In this document: piece by piece, positions 25,343 through 34,594 of the stretch
How positions within the stretch are numbered: the first letter of the stretch is position 1
How the letters are laid out: each line of letters starts with the position of its first letter
Origin: RGIG4034 sp045628945
Lineage (GTDB): Bacteria > Bacillota > Clostridia > Lachnospirales > Lachnospiraceae
Assembly: GCA_045628945.1 (NCBI GenBank)
Contig: JAZQQG010000024.1
Span: 52,399-116,398, forward strand
DNA: 64,000 bases
Direction of reading: 5' to 3'
The notes under the pieces: generated by a model
Databases searched by the model: none
The model's input: the letters and a program-made list of their open reading frames with translations, nothing else
What the model was told of the DNA's origin: nothing
Made by a program: the position numbers and the translations under genes

Positions 25343-26665
25343 CTATTGTGCACCCAGACGCTCCTTGATCTCCCCTACCAGGTACAGCGATCCTGCTACA
25401 AATAACAATTCTTCCGGCCCTTTCTGCTCGGTTGCCCGTGCATACGCCAGATCACTTTCTTCTATAACCTCAACATTCTGCTGTCCCGCTGCCCGAAACT
25501 CCTTGGCAATACTGTCCGTATCGGCACCGCGACTGTCTCGCACCTGCGTCACATAAACCTTCCGAAAGCACTGACTCTTCGCAATCATACGAATCATCTC
25601 GTGGTAATTCTTGTCCCGAACGCATCCGTAAACAAGGATCTTGCTTCCGGCCATTCCGCATACGCTGTCAAGCAATGCGCCAACACCGTCCGGATTGTGG
25701 GCTCCGTCCAGGAAAATCCCCGGTGCCACTTCCTCCAAACGACCTTCCCAACGCATCGATTGAAGTCCGGCGGTTAACTGCTCCTTGGTGACTGCGATTC
25801 GTTTTCCGTTCACGTTCTCCGGCAACCGGCACAGTTCTTCAATGCAGGCAATCGCTTCCGCTGCATTGATTCCCTGGTATCTTGCCCGCCCCGGGAATCG
25901 GAAGGTAACAGTACCATAATAACGAGAACCTATGCAAAAATCAATGCCTTCCTTGCTCTCTGCCCCGATCGACACCGACTCCGAAGGAATCACAATCGGC
26001 ACAGAACCGATACGCTTCGCTTCCGTCAAAAGAGAATCCAACGCCTCCGCAGGCTGATCCAGGATAATCCCCGGCACACCTTCCCGCATAATTCCGGCCT
26101 TCTGCACCGCAATCTCGGCAAGGGTATCTCCGAGATATGCCATATGGTCCATTCCCATCTTGGTAATCACGGTAACCGCCTTGTTTTCAAGGACATTCGT
26201 TGCATCAAGTTTGCCGCCAAGTCCCGTCTCCAGTACCAGAATCTCTGCTGCACTGTTCTCATACCATAGCATTGCCATAAAGAACAATGTATCAAAAAAC
26301 GTCGGACGATACCCGGTGTCCGGATACTCTTTTAGCCGGGCCTCAAGTTCCTCGTAACAAGCCACAAAGGCTTCCTCGGAAATTCTCTCCCCATCCAGCA
26401 TCATCCGCTCGCACATCGTCACCAGATGCGGCGAGGTAAAGGTTCCGACATGGAAACCGGCATTACGCAGAATGGAGGTTAAATATGCACAGACCGAACC
26501 TTTTCCGTTCGTTCCCGCAACATGAATCAATACCCGTGATTCCCCCGGGCGACCCAAATACTCATAGAAACGTTTCGTCGCTTCCGGAGGATTTTTCGTG
26601 GTAAAACGAGGAATCGAGTAGATGAGATCCACGACTTCCCCGTAGGTTAAACAATTCTTTTTCAT
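25343..26665 (-). CDS. folC: Folylpolyglutamate synthase / dihydrofolate synthase
   Basis: A 440-aa Mur-ligase-fold enzyme of normal FolC length. It has the P-loop GTNGKGSV (about residues 51-58), the following TFTSPHLVTMCERM, LVLETGLGGKLDATNV and, in the C-terminal domain, FLDGAHNPDGV and YGCVRDKNYHEM. It adds glutamate residues to folates, and possibly glutamate to dihydropteroate, keeping cofactors in the cell. The ATG at 26665 is preferred: AAGGAAG is 8 nt before it but only 2 nt before the alternative ATG at 26671. Spacing to the upstream DUF342 gene is about 13 bp. Confidence 0.92.
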   Translation of the reverse strand: MKKNCLTYGEVVDLIYSIPRFTTKNPPEATKRFYEYLGRPGESRVLIHVAGTNGKGSVCAYLTSILRNAGFHVGTFTSPHLVTMCERMMLDGERISEEAFVACYEELEARLKEYPDTGYRPTFFDTLFFMAMLWYENSAAEILVLETGLGGKLDATNVLENKAVTVITKMGMDHMAYLGDTLAEIAVQKAGIMREGVPGIILDQPAEALDSLLTEAKRIGSVPIVIPSESVSIGAESKEGIDFCIGSRYYGTVTFRFPGRARYQGINAAEAIACIEELCRLPENVNGKRIAVTKEQLTAGLQSMRWEGRLEEVAPGIFLDGAHNPDGVGALLDSVCGMAGSKILVYGCVRDKNYHEMIRMIAKSQCFRKVYVTQVRDSRGADTDSIAKEFRAAGQQNVEVIEESDLAYARATEQKGPEELLFVAGSLYLVGEIKERLGAQ

Positions 26666-26678
26666 GGTCATGACTTCC

Positions 26679-28193
26679 TTAAGCCTGAGTCAGTACCTTT
26701 CCTTCAATCTCACCACCGCTACAGGTATAAACCATCGTAACTGTGTTGTGTTCAATCGCCGTGGTTCCGTTATTAATGGCAATACCGACTCCCCGGAAAA
26801 TCTTTCCCTTAACGGTAACCGATGCATCGGCGCAAGAGCTGATATCCTTGCAGACATCCTCATACTCGTCCTTGGTCTCCTTCAGGCGTTTCGAAATGTC
26901 CGCCTTCTGGTCCTCCAACTGATTGGCCTTAATCAGAATGAACGCCGAATCCGAATTGCCGCGCATCTGCTTTGCCAACTCCTCGGATTCCCGCGCAATA
27001 GGCTCCATCTCCGATTCGATGGACATCATCTTATGCTTTAACATCAGACGTTTCGAATACATCGCCTTATTCGCGCCTGCGACGACCTTCGTCTTCGTTT
27101 CGCTCTCGTTCCCGACATTCATCACGGTCACTCCGTGTTTGCCATGAACGTATCCGCCGACCAGAGTACCGCGTTTACCGGTCAGTACAACCTCACCCTT
27201 GGCCTCCACCAGCGAATTTACTATCGTATTGGAGCGTACATCCCCCTCGGCCTGCACATTGGTCTGCTCAATGAAATCCGCAAAAAGATTCCCGCCGCAG
27301 CGAATGATTGCTCTTCCGTTTCCCTGAATACCGTGCTTTAATACAATGTCCTCACCGGCCTCTAACGTCGCTGCCTCTACGGTTCCCGTGATTGTAATGG
27401 TCTTTTCCGCACGAACCACAACGCCCGTACCGACATTTCCGTTAATCACCACGTCTCCGCGGAAATCTACCACTCCTGTCGTCAGATCCACATCCCCCGT
27501 AATCTCATGTACGGTACGAATCTGAACCATTCCGTTCACAATCGCCACCTTGCCGGAGACATTGGCATAGATGCGGTTCTGCTCATCGGGCTTCGTAATC
27601 TCCGCCGAATGCAACATCGGAAGCTCCTTGGTCGGCGCCGGCTTCACAAGCCCTCCCGTTACATCATAGCCCGATTCCCCGTGATCCGCAGGATGATACT
27701 GTGCCAGCAAATCGCCTTTGTCCACATTTTCCAAAAGACTCATGCTGGTATAATCTACCGTACCGTCCTCATTAATCTTCGGATGCTTGGAATAGTCCTC
27801 CTTGCAAACGAAGAAATCAAAATAGCCATCTTTTCCCTCACGAGGTGCCTGGCCGACTGCAGCCAATACCTCGCGACGGAATATTTGTTTTTTGGCAAGG
27901 CAGGAGATATTGGACGAATGGAAGCCCTTCTGAACTCCGTTCGCACGAAGGATATCCTCGATATCACTCCGATTTAACTTCATGCCCTCCATCGGAACCA
28001 GATAGACCCAGGCTTTCATCCGGTCTTCGCTTAAGCGCACATAGGTCTGTGTCGGCTCATTGGAATCCGTTAAGGAATCCTCGTCAAAGTCTTCCTCATG
28101 CATTTCCTCGGTTGCAACTTCCGATTCTTCAAGTTCTTCCGTATCCAATTCCATTTCTTGCATTTTCGCAAGTTCTGCGCTGAATGAATCCAT
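26679..28193 (-). CDS. FapA family protein (DUF342)
   Basis: A 504-aa polymer-like protein of the FapA/DUF342 family. After an acidic N-terminus (LDTEELEESEVATEEMHEED) comes a mixed domain and then the repetitive beta-helix-like core: TGDVDLTTGVVDFRGDVVINGNVGTGVVVRA and related strands (about residues 225-350). A coiled coil (about 395-455) and a short beta end domain (VTVKGKIFRGVGIAINN) follow. The role of the family is poorly known; members are linked to cell-surface or signalling functions. It has AGGAGG 4 nt before the ATG and sits between valS and folC in one direction. Confidence 0.85.
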   Translation of the reverse strand: MDSFSAELAKMQEMELDTEELEESEVATEEMHEEDFDEDSLTDSNEPTQTYVRLSEDRMKAWVYLVPMEGMKLNRSDIEDILRANGVQKGFHSSNISCLAKKQIFRREVLAAVGQAPREGKDGYFDFFVCKEDYSKHPKINEDGTVDYTSMSLLENVDKGDLLAQYHPADHGESGYDVTGGLVKPAPTKELPMLHSAEITKPDEQNRIYANVSGKVAIVNGMVQIRTVHEITGDVDLTTGVVDFRGDVVINGNVGTGVVVRAEKTITITGTVEAATLEAGEDIVLKHGIQGNGRAIIRCGGNLFADFIEQTNVQAEGDVRSNTIVNSLVEAKGEVVLTGKRGTLVGGYVHGKHGVTVMNVGNESETKTKVVAGANKAMYSKRLMLKHKMMSIESEMEPIARESEELAKQMRGNSDSAFILIKANQLEDQKADISKRLKETKDEYEDVCKDISSCADASVTVKGKIFRGVGIAINNGTTAIEHNTVTMVYTCSGGEIEGKVLTQA

Positions 28194-28253
28194 GAGGCCT
28201 CCTTTTTTTTGAGTTTTCCCTGCATAGCGAATGTCCGCCGGGTTCCGTTTTGA

Positions 28254-30899
28254 TTACTTCTCTAACTGTGCCAGTCTCTCACGAACCTGTGCCATCATCT
28301 GCTCATACTTGGCAAGCTTTTCGCGTTCCTCTTCAATCTTGGCCGCGGGAGCCTTCGACACGAACTTCTCATTATGAAGCATTCCGTTGGAACGATTCAG
28401 CTCGCCCTGAAGTCTTGCCTCTTCTTTGTGAAGTCGCTCAATCTCCTGTGCAATATCTACCAACTGATCAAAAGGAATATAAATCGTGGCGTTGGGAATT
28501 ACGACGGATACCGCATCCTCTGCGATACCTGTCTTGTCCTGCTGTACACAAACATCACTTGCATATGCAAGAGGTGCAAAGAATAACTTGCCCTCCTCAA
28601 AGGTCTTACGAATCTCCTGGGAATCGGATACAACGAATACCATCGCCTTACGGGAAGGAGCTACATTCATCTGGGTACGGATGTTACGAATACCGCGAAT
28701 CGCTTCCTTAATGGTATCAATTGCCTTTTCCTCCTGAGCAAAAGCACGCTCCTCACTATATACCGGCCAAGCGGAGATCATAATGGACTCCTCTTCGGAC
28801 TGAAGCGTTGTGAAAATTTCCTCCGTAATGAAAGGCATATAAGGATGTAACAGCTTCAGCGCATCCAACAGTACGGTCTTAAGGGTATAGAGTGCAGCAT
28901 TGTGGCTCTTGGCATCATCGGTATTGTAAAGTCTGGGCTTTACCATCTCGATATACCAGTCGCAGAACTCATCCCAGATGAAATCGTAAATCTTCTGAAC
29001 CGCAATACCCAGCTCATAATGCTCCATATTGTCGGTTACTTCTTTTACCAGAGAATTCAGCTTGGAAGTAATATACTTATCTACCGGCTGCAGATCCTCT
29101 GCCGCAGGCTTATAAGGATCCTCTTCTCCCAGATTCATCATAATGAAACGGGAAGCATTCCAGATGTTATTTGCGAAATTACTGCTGGACTCTACACGCT
29201 TCATATAGAAACGCATATCATTACCCGGTGCATTAACGGTAATCAATGTAAGTCTCAGCGCATCGGCACCGTACTTATCAATAATCTCCAGAGGATCGAT
29301 ACCGTTACCGAGAGACTTACTCATCTTACGTCCCTGGTCATCTCGAACCAGACCGTGGAACAATACGGTATGGAAAGGCTTCTCACCCATGTGCTCGAAA
29401 CCGGAGAAGATCATACGGATTACCCAGAAAAAGATGATATCGTAGCCGGTTACCAGAACGTCGGTCGGATAGAAATACTCAAGCTCCGGTGTCTTCTCAG
29501 GCCAGCCCAGAGTGGAGAAGGGCCACAGTGCTGAGGAGAACCATGTATCCAAAGTATCCGGATCCTGTGTGAAATGAGTATGTCCGCACTTCGGACACTT
29601 CTCGGGCATGGTCTTCGATACCATTACCTCGCCGCACTCATCACAGTAGTAAGCCGGGATACGATGTCCCCACCATAACTGTCTGGAAATACACCAGTCA
29701 CGGATGTTATCCGTCCAGTTGTAGTAAGTTTTCTCCATGCGGTCGGGAATCAACTGAATCTCGCCGTTCTTAACCGCCTCAACCGCAGGCTTAATCAGTT
29801 CGTCCATCTTGACAAACCACTGCTGCTTAATCAAAGGCTCAACCGTCGTCTTACAACGATCGTGGGTACCGACATTGTGGCTGTAATCCTCAATCTCAAC
29901 CAGCAAGCCCATCTGATTCAATTCTTCTACAATGCGCTTTCTTGCCTCATAACGATCCAAGCCTTCGAACTTGCCACCGTTCTTATTGATGGTCGCATCA
30001 TCGTTCAGAATATTAATCTCCGGAAGGTTATGACGTTTCCCAACCTCAAAGTCATTGGGGTCATGGGCCGGAGTAATCTTAACGACACCGGTACCGAATT
30101 CCATATCTACGTAGGAATCTGCAATAATAGGAATCTCACGGTTTACGATCGGCAGCATTACCGTCTTGCCCACGATATCCTTATAACGATCATCCTCGGG
30201 ATTTACCGCAACGGCGGTATCGCCTAACATCGTCTCCGGACGGGTGGTTGCAAACTCAAGGAAACGATCGGTTCCGACAATCGGATACTTGATGTGCCAG
30301 AAATGTCCTGCCTGCTCCTCATATACTACCTCGGCGTCCGAGATGGAAGTCTTACATACAGGACACCAGTTGATAATGCGGGATCCCTTGTAGATCCAGC
30401 CTTTTTCATGCATCTTACAGAAAACTTCCGTAACGGCCTTATTGCATCCCTCGTCCATGGTGAAACGTTCTCTCTGCCAATCGCAGGAGGAGCCCAATTT
30501 CTTTAACTGACTGATAATGCGTCCGCCGTATTCTTTTTTCCACTCCCAGGCGCGCTCCAAAAAGCCTTCACGACCCAGGTCATTCTTATCGATTCCCTGC
30601 TTCTTCAGCGTCTCGATAATCTTAACCTCGGTAGCGATGGAAGCATGGTCGGTTCCGGGCTGCCAGAGTGCATTATATCCCTGCATTCTCTTAAAACGAA
30701 TCAGGATATCCTGCATCGTATTGTCAAGGGCATGTCCCATATGGAGCTGTCCCGTGATATTTGGAGGAGGAATTACAATCGTAAAAGGTTTCTTGGTCTT
30801 ATCGACTTCGGCATGGAAATAATTCTTGTCCAGCCAATTCGCATAAATTCGGTCCTCCATTCCATGAGGATCGTAGGTTTTTTCGAGTTCTTTTTTCAT
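28254..30899 (-). CDS. valS: Valyl-tRNA synthetase
   Basis: An 881-aa class I aminoacyl-tRNA synthetase. The HIGH motif is PPPNITGQLHMGH (residues 44-56), the KMSKS motif is GRKMSKSLGNGIDP (about 533-546), the editing domain (about 190-340) contains TTRPETMLGDTAVAVNP, and a C-terminal coiled coil (QEIERLHKEEARLQGELN) is typical of ValRS. It charges tRNA-Val with valine. The zinc-binding CDECGEVMVSKTMPEKCPKCG lies in the connective region. It heads the run with DUF342, folC, the 51-aa gene and the TPR gene. No T-box signature is seen in its leader. Confidence 0.97.
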   Translation of the reverse strand: MKKELEKTYDPHGMEDRIYANWLDKNYFHAEVDKTKKPFTIVIPPPNITGQLHMGHALDNTMQDILIRFKRMQGYNALWQPGTDHASIATEVKIIETLKKQGIDKNDLGREGFLERAWEWKKEYGGRIISQLKKLGSSCDWQRERFTMDEGCNKAVTEVFCKMHEKGWIYKGSRIINWCPVCKTSISDAEVVYEEQAGHFWHIKYPIVGTDRFLEFATTRPETMLGDTAVAVNPEDDRYKDIVGKTVMLPIVNREIPIIADSYVDMEFGTGVVKITPAHDPNDFEVGKRHNLPEINILNDDATINKNGGKFEGLDRYEARKRIVEELNQMGLLVEIEDYSHNVGTHDRCKTTVEPLIKQQWFVKMDELIKPAVEAVKNGEIQLIPDRMEKTYYNWTDNIRDWCISRQLWWGHRIPAYYCDECGEVMVSKTMPEKCPKCGHTHFTQDPDTLDTWFSSALWPFSTLGWPEKTPELEYFYPTDVLVTGYDIIFFWVIRMIFSGFEHMGEKPFHTVLFHGLVRDDQGRKMSKSLGNGIDPLEIIDKYGADALRLTLITVNAPGNDMRFYMKRVESSSNFANNIWNASRFIMMNLGEEDPYKPAAEDLQPVDKYITSKLNSLVKEVTDNMEHYELGIAVQKIYDFIWDEFCDWYIEMVKPRLYNTDDAKSHNAALYTLKTVLLDALKLLHPYMPFITEEIFTTLQSEEESIMISAWPVYSEERAFAQEEKAIDTIKEAIRGIRNIRTQMNVAPSRKAMVFVVSDSQEIRKTFEEGKLFFAPLAYASDVCVQQDKTGIAEDAVSVVIPNATIYIPFDQLVDIAQEIERLHKEEARLQGELNRSNGMLHNEKFVSKAPAAKIEEEREKLAKYEQMMAQVRERLAQLEK

Positions 30900-30972
30900 G
30901 ATAATTCAGTTACCTTCCTCGTGCCCGCATAATAATATAAATAAGAAAAAAGGGCACAATTATCTATCATTG

Positions 30973-31002
30973 ATAATATTGCATTTAGCGGGTCTTTGTC
31001 AA
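30973..31002 (-). promoter_or_regulatory. Promoter of valS
   Basis: TTGACA (30997-31002) and TATTAT (30973-30978) on the minus strand are 18 bp apart, about 70 nt before the valS ATG. Confidence 0.65.
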
Positions 31003-31036
31003 GGTAAATAGGACTATGCAGCGAAGCGATTTTAGG

Positions 31037-31056
31037 ATATACTTGCAATAGTATAT
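31037..31056. promoter_or_regulatory. Inverted repeat before the first LytTR gene
   Basis: ATATAC-N8-GTATAT forms a perfect 6+6 dyad ending 19 nt before the ATG at 31076, just before the GGAGG site. It could be an operator for the LytTR regulator or another protein; there is no direct evidence. Confidence 0.3.
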
Positions 31057-31075
31057 GTATTGTTTTGGAGGTACT

Positions 31076-31798
31076 ATGTTTCGAATCGCCGTATGCGATG
31101 ACGACCGCGTGGAGTTGGTGGTCGTTACTGCCTTCATAAGAGAATATCGCAAGATCCGAACCGATGTGGATATCACGTTTGAGATTTTCTCCTCCGCAGA
31201 GCATCTGTGTTCCCGTCTGGATAACGGAGAGCGTTTCGACTTATATCTTCTGGATATTCTGATGCCGGATATGGACGGCCTGGTTCTCGGCCAGTGCATT
31301 CGTGATTATGACCGACGCGGGGCAATTGTCTATCTGACGGCAACCGCGGAATATGCGCTTCGCGCCTTCAATGTCTATGCGTTGCAGTACCTGATCAAAC
31401 CGGTTACCCGAGATCTTTTCTTCGAGACCCTGCAAAAAGCCATCGAGATTGTCTCCCCGACGACCGAACGCGGACATATGATTCATACCATCCACGGTGA
31501 CATTCGCAAAAGTCCCATTGAGATTCTCTATATCCAGCTGAACGGACATACCCTGCAATATCACTTAGTCGACGGAACCGTATTGCAATCGAAGAACATC
31601 CGTGTTCCTTTTGCGGAGGCCATTGCCCCTCTAACGGGACAATATCATTTCCGAATCATTCATCAGTCCTACGCCGTGAATACGAACCACATTGAGCGGC
31701 ATTCCGGCAGTGAGCTCTTCCTCGAAGGTCTGTCCGAACCGCTTCCGGTCTCGAAGTGCCATATGAAGGAACTGAAGGAATTTATGAAACAACGATAA
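31076..31798 (+). CDS. LytTR-family response regulator (first)
   Basis: A 240-aa regulator: an N-terminal receiver domain (FRIAVCDDDRVE with the acidic pocket at 8-10, phospho-Asp60 in YLLDILMPDMDG, and the conserved Lys in YLIKPVT) and a C-terminal LytTR DNA-binding domain (about residues 135-238, with YIQLNGHTLQYH and FRIIHQSYAVNTNHI). Such AgrA/LytR-like proteins act with a membrane kinase, but none is adjacent. The ATG at 31076 is preceded by GGAGG at 4 nt; the in-frame ATG at 31055 is less likely. Confidence 0.88.
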   Translation: MFRIAVCDDDRVELVVVTAFIREYRKIRTDVDITFEIFSSAEHLCSRLDNGERFDLYLLDILMPDMDGLVLGQCIRDYDRRGAIVYLTATAEYALRAFNVYALQYLIKPVTRDLFFETLQKAIEIVSPTTERGHMIHTIHGDIRKSPIEILYIQLNGHTLQYHLVDGTVLQSKNIRVPFAEAIAPLTGQYHFRIIHQSYAVNTNHIERHSGSELFLEGLSEPLPVSKCHMKELKEFMKQR

Positions 31799-31821
31799 AA
31801 AAGACTATTTCTCAAAAAAGA

Positions 31822-31847
31822 AAGCGGGTCCCGTTTGGGATCCGCTT
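31822..31847. terminator. Terminator between first LytTR gene and 122-aa gene
   Basis: AAGCGGGTCCC and GGGATCCGCTT pair over 11 bp with one G-U around a four-base loop, between convergent genes. T-rich sequence follows on the plus strand and the A-run upstream serves the minus strand. Confidence 0.75.
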
Positions 31848-31882
31848 CAACTTTTCGGAATCAAATTCTGTATGAAACTGTT

Positions 31883-32251
31883 CTACGCCATATTCGCCAT
31901 ATAGGCCGCTGCCGCATTCTGCATCCGGAACAGAGTCGGCTCCGACTTCATCGTCTGCGCACTCTCCTCTGCCTGCTGCTTCGTTTCCTGCTCGGGAGCA
32001 CTTACGAAAGCTCTTGTGGCATTCTGTATCCCCTGACTCATCTGCTGCATCATAATATCCGCAAAATTCTTCGTCTCACCGCGCTTCAGTGGATTCTGAT
32101 TCTCTTCCTCCGAAACCTCAACGTTTAACTTCTGCGACATTACCGCATCTTCGGGGATCCCGGAGATCTTATTCATGCTGGAGCGAGACAGCGAATTCAC
32201 ATTATATACATAAGGTTGCGCACTGTATGCGCCAATCGGTGCAATTGCCAT
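31883..32251 (-). CDS. Hypothetical protein, 122 aa, Gln/Ala/Ser-rich
   Basis: An unrecognised small soluble protein. It starts MAIAPIGAYSAQPYVYNVN, then SLSRSSMNKISGIPEDAV, and continues as a Gln/Glu/Ala-rich, probably helical, stretch (FADIMMQQMSQGIQNATRAF). There is no signal peptide. The N-terminal pattern with a run of short polar and aromatic residues recalls small structural or flagellum-associated proteins, but I cannot support that. GAGAGGAG is about 5 nt before the ATG, and a TTGACC-N17-TACAGT promoter lies 47-75 nt upstream. It is flanked by two LytTR regulators on the other strand. Confidence 0.65.
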   Translation of the reverse strand: MAIAPIGAYSAQPYVYNVNSLSRSSMNKISGIPEDAVMSQKLNVEVSEEENQNPLKRGETKNFADIMMQQMSQGIQNATRAFVSAPEQETKQQAEESAQTMKSEPTLFRMQNAAAAYMANMA

Positions 32252-32297
32252 ATCGACTCCTCTCCCCGCAAACCACGGTATTTTTCTCTTATATTAT

Positions 32298-32326
32298 ACT
32301 GTAACACAGTTTGTTATGGCGGTCAA
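32298..32326 (-). promoter_or_regulatory. Promoter of the 122-aa gene
   Basis: TTGACC (32321-32326) and TACAGT (32298-32303) on the minus strand are 17 bp apart. Confidence 0.5.
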
Positions 32327-32366
32327 TGTTTCGTCATAAAACTTGCCATTTTCGCATTTTTTACTA

Positions 32367-32395
32367 TTGCACCCCTTGTAAAGAATTGTTATAAT
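32367..32395 (+). promoter_or_regulatory. Promoter of the second LytTR gene
   Basis: TTGCAC (32367-32372) and TATAAT (32390-32395) are 17 bp apart, with the ATG at 32428 preceded by GGAGG. Confidence 0.65.
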
Positions 32396-32427
32396 CATTT
32401 TGTTAAAGTGGATTTGGAGGGCGTATT

Positions 32428-33141
32428 ATGATTTCTATCGGAATATGCGACGACAGTGAAGTAGAATTGACCATTCTGCAGAATTTCATTGTTAAGTTTT
32501 TCCAGGGGCAGAAGCTGGAATATAAGATGTACAATTTTTCCAGCGGTGAAGACCTGCTAAAATTCTATAAATGTCACACTCTGGATTTATTATTCTTAGA
32601 TATCTACATGCAGAACATCAACGGCATTGAGACCGGCCGTTCCATTCGTGCATTGGATAAGAAGGTAGAGATTATCTACTGCACCGCCTCCGTGTCCTAT
32701 GCGCTGGAAAGCTACAACCTCTTGGCATTCGGATATCTTGTGAAGCCGTTCGATCCGGTTCGTCTGAGAATGCTTCTCGAGAAGTTCATCAGCAGCCGTC
32801 CCCACATCGAACATAAGCATCTTGTTGTAAAATGCAATTACAACGATCATGTCATTGATTACGACGATATTGTTCATATTGAATCCGATGATAAGGTCCT
32901 TTTAATTCATACGAAGAGCGGCGAGATTTTCCGAACCTACGGGAAGTTGAACGACCTCGAGACCCAGTTGGATTCTCCCGATTTCTTACGTTGCCACCAG
33001 AGCTATATCATCAATATGGCCTACATCAAGTCGGTATCCGACAATGACTTCATCACGGTGGACGGAACCCTTGTCCCGATGCGCAAACGCGAAATTCGTC
33101 GATTAAAGAGTGTTTACCTGGATTACAAAAAGCAGCAGTAA
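32428..33141 (+). CDS. LytTR-family response regulator (second)
   Basis: A 237-aa receiver plus LytTR regulator, paralogous to the one at 31076. The receiver has ISIGICDDSEVE, phospho-Asp58 in LLFLDIYMQNING and the Lys in GYLVKPFDP; the LytTR domain spans about residues 130-235 (DIVHIESDDKVLLIH, FLRCHQSYIINMAYI). It has its own promoter and a strong terminator, so it forms a single-gene transcript. No kinase or peptide-signal gene is nearby, which makes it an orphan regulator. Confidence 0.88.
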   Translation: MISIGICDDSEVELTILQNFIVKFFQGQKLEYKMYNFSSGEDLLKFYKCHTLDLLFLDIYMQNINGIETGRSIRALDKKVEIIYCTASVSYALESYNLLAFGYLVKPFDPVRLRMLLEKFISSRPHIEHKHLVVKCNYNDHVIDYDDIVHIESDDKVLLIHTKSGEIFRTYGKLNDLETQLDSPDFLRCHQSYIINMAYIKSVSDNDFITVDGTLVPMRKREIRRLKSVYLDYKKQQ

Positions 33142-33183
33142 GAAGTCCGAACCTCAACCACCAATGCCACAATCACAATAAAT

Positions 33184-33225
33184 AACCTCATGCAGATCAA
33201 CATCCGCATGAGGTTTTCTTTTTTT
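33184..33225 (+). terminator. Terminator of the second LytTR gene
   Basis: AACCTCATGC (33184-33193) pairs with GCATGAGGTT (33206-33215), followed by TTCTTTTTTT. The hairpin also lies just beyond the stop of the convergent amylase gene. Confidence 0.85.
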
Positions 33226-33241
33226 GTATTACAAATCAGTT

Positions 33242-34594
33242 CTATACCGGGCAACGAAGAAACAGGTAAGAATATCCCGGAAGTTCAATCCCATCCTGCA
33301 GGTTCAAGGTCTCTCCCACCGCACGGTTCCGTGTAGAGTCCAACATCACGGTCGCTGTCGCACACTTGTAATCTGCCCTGGCTGTGAATGCGTTACTCTC
33401 CGCATTGATTGCCACCAGAACACGGTCTCCTCCATACCATCTCTCATAAACACACTGCTTATTGGTCAGACAGATACTGCGAAAAGATCCATGCATCAAG
33501 CCTTCGCTTCCCTTGCGAACACGTGCCAGTTCAGAAATCACATCATACAATTCGTTCTCAATCGGACGGTCGAAGCAGGCACGCAGTGCCGGATCCCCAT
33601 TCTTTTTGTCCCCTTCCGCTCCCCACTCGCTTCCGTAATAGACGCAAGGAATTCCGGGCATTCCGAAAAGCATCGCATAGAGCAGCGGAAGATGATTCTT
33701 GTCATTCAGAATCGTCGCCGCACGTGTAACATCATGATTGTCGACAAAAGATAACAAATGCTTCTCCCGATAGAGCGTCCAGGGCTCGGTGCCGAACTGA
33801 CGAAGCAACGAATGACAGATTTCAAACAGGTTCATACTGTTAAAGCTGGAATGAAGTCCCTTGTAGCATTCATAATTGGTTACCGAATGAAGCATCGCAT
33901 CGTTCATCACCTGATTATAGTCCCCGTGAAGCATCTCTCCCACCAGGAAGAATTCCGGCTTCAATTGGTCACAATGGTAACGCAGTCGCTTCATAAAATC
34001 TCTGTCCAGGCAATACGCCACGTCCAATCGAATTCCATCGATTCCCAGCTCCTGAATCCACATCGTTACCGCATCGCACAGATAGTCCGCCACCTGGGGA
34101 TTGCGCAGATTCAGTTTTACCAAATCATAGTTGCCTTCCCAGCCTTCGTACCAAAGGCCGTCGTTGTACGGACTGTTGCCCCCGAAGTTTATCGAGAACC
34201 AGTCACGATATGCAGAATTCTCGCGATTGCGTAAAACATCCTGAAAAGCCCAGAAGCCACGACCGGCATGATTGAAGACGCCATCGATAATCACCTTGAT
34301 TTCGTTCTCATGCAGTGTCTGAACCAAGCGTGCAAAGGATTCGTTCGTTCCAAGTCTTCGATCCACAATCCGATAATCTCTTGCATTGTAGCCATGGGTG
34401 TCCGATTCCCAGATCGGCCCGAAATAGATGGCATTCACGTTCATCTTTTTCAAATGCTCAATCCAATCATACACTTTGTCCAGGGGACAATCGGTCACCT
34501 GAAATGCCTCCCCGGGTGCTGCCGGATTCTCAAAGGATGCTCCTACGAAGCCCAAAGGGTAAATATGATAAAAAACGCTGTTATACGCCCACAT
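33242..34594 (-). CDS. GH13 family alpha-amylase-type glycosidase
   Basis: A 450-aa intracellular (no signal peptide) glycoside hydrolase family 13 enzyme. The four conserved regions are visible: DGVFNHAG (residues 104-111), GIRLDVA with nucleophile Asp191, FLVGE with acid/base Glu220, and FVDNHD with Asp288. The catalytic barrel begins YHIYPLGFVGA. It would act on alpha-glucans or maltodextrins in the cytoplasm; small cyclomaltodextrinase-like or maltodextrin glucosidase activity is most likely. The gene stands alone, with a long upstream gap that contains a CRP-like dyad. Confidence 0.88.
   Translation of the reverse strand: MWAYNSVFYHIYPLGFVGASFENPAAPGEAFQVTDCPLDKVYDWIEHLKKMNVNAIYFGPIWESDTHGYNARDYRIVDRRLGTNESFARLVQTLHENEIKVIIDGVFNHAGRGFWAFQDVLRNRENSAYRDWFSINFGGNSPYNDGLWYEGWEGNYDLVKLNLRNPQVADYLCDAVTMWIQELGIDGIRLDVAYCLDRDFMKRLRYHCDQLKPEFFLVGEMLHGDYNQVMNDAMLHSVTNYECYKGLHSSFNSMNLFEICHSLLRQFGTEPWTLYREKHLLSFVDNHDVTRAATILNDKNHLPLLYAMLFGMPGIPCVYYGSEWGAEGDKKNGDPALRACFDRPIENELYDVISELARVRKGSEGLMHGSFRSICLTNKQCVYERWYGGDRVLVAINAESNAFTARADYKCATATVMLDSTRNRAVGETLNLQDGIELPGYSYLFLRCPV

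Noticed and set aside
30900..31075. Possible T-box before valS
   Set aside because: No GGTGGTACCGCG-like core and too little space for Stem I.
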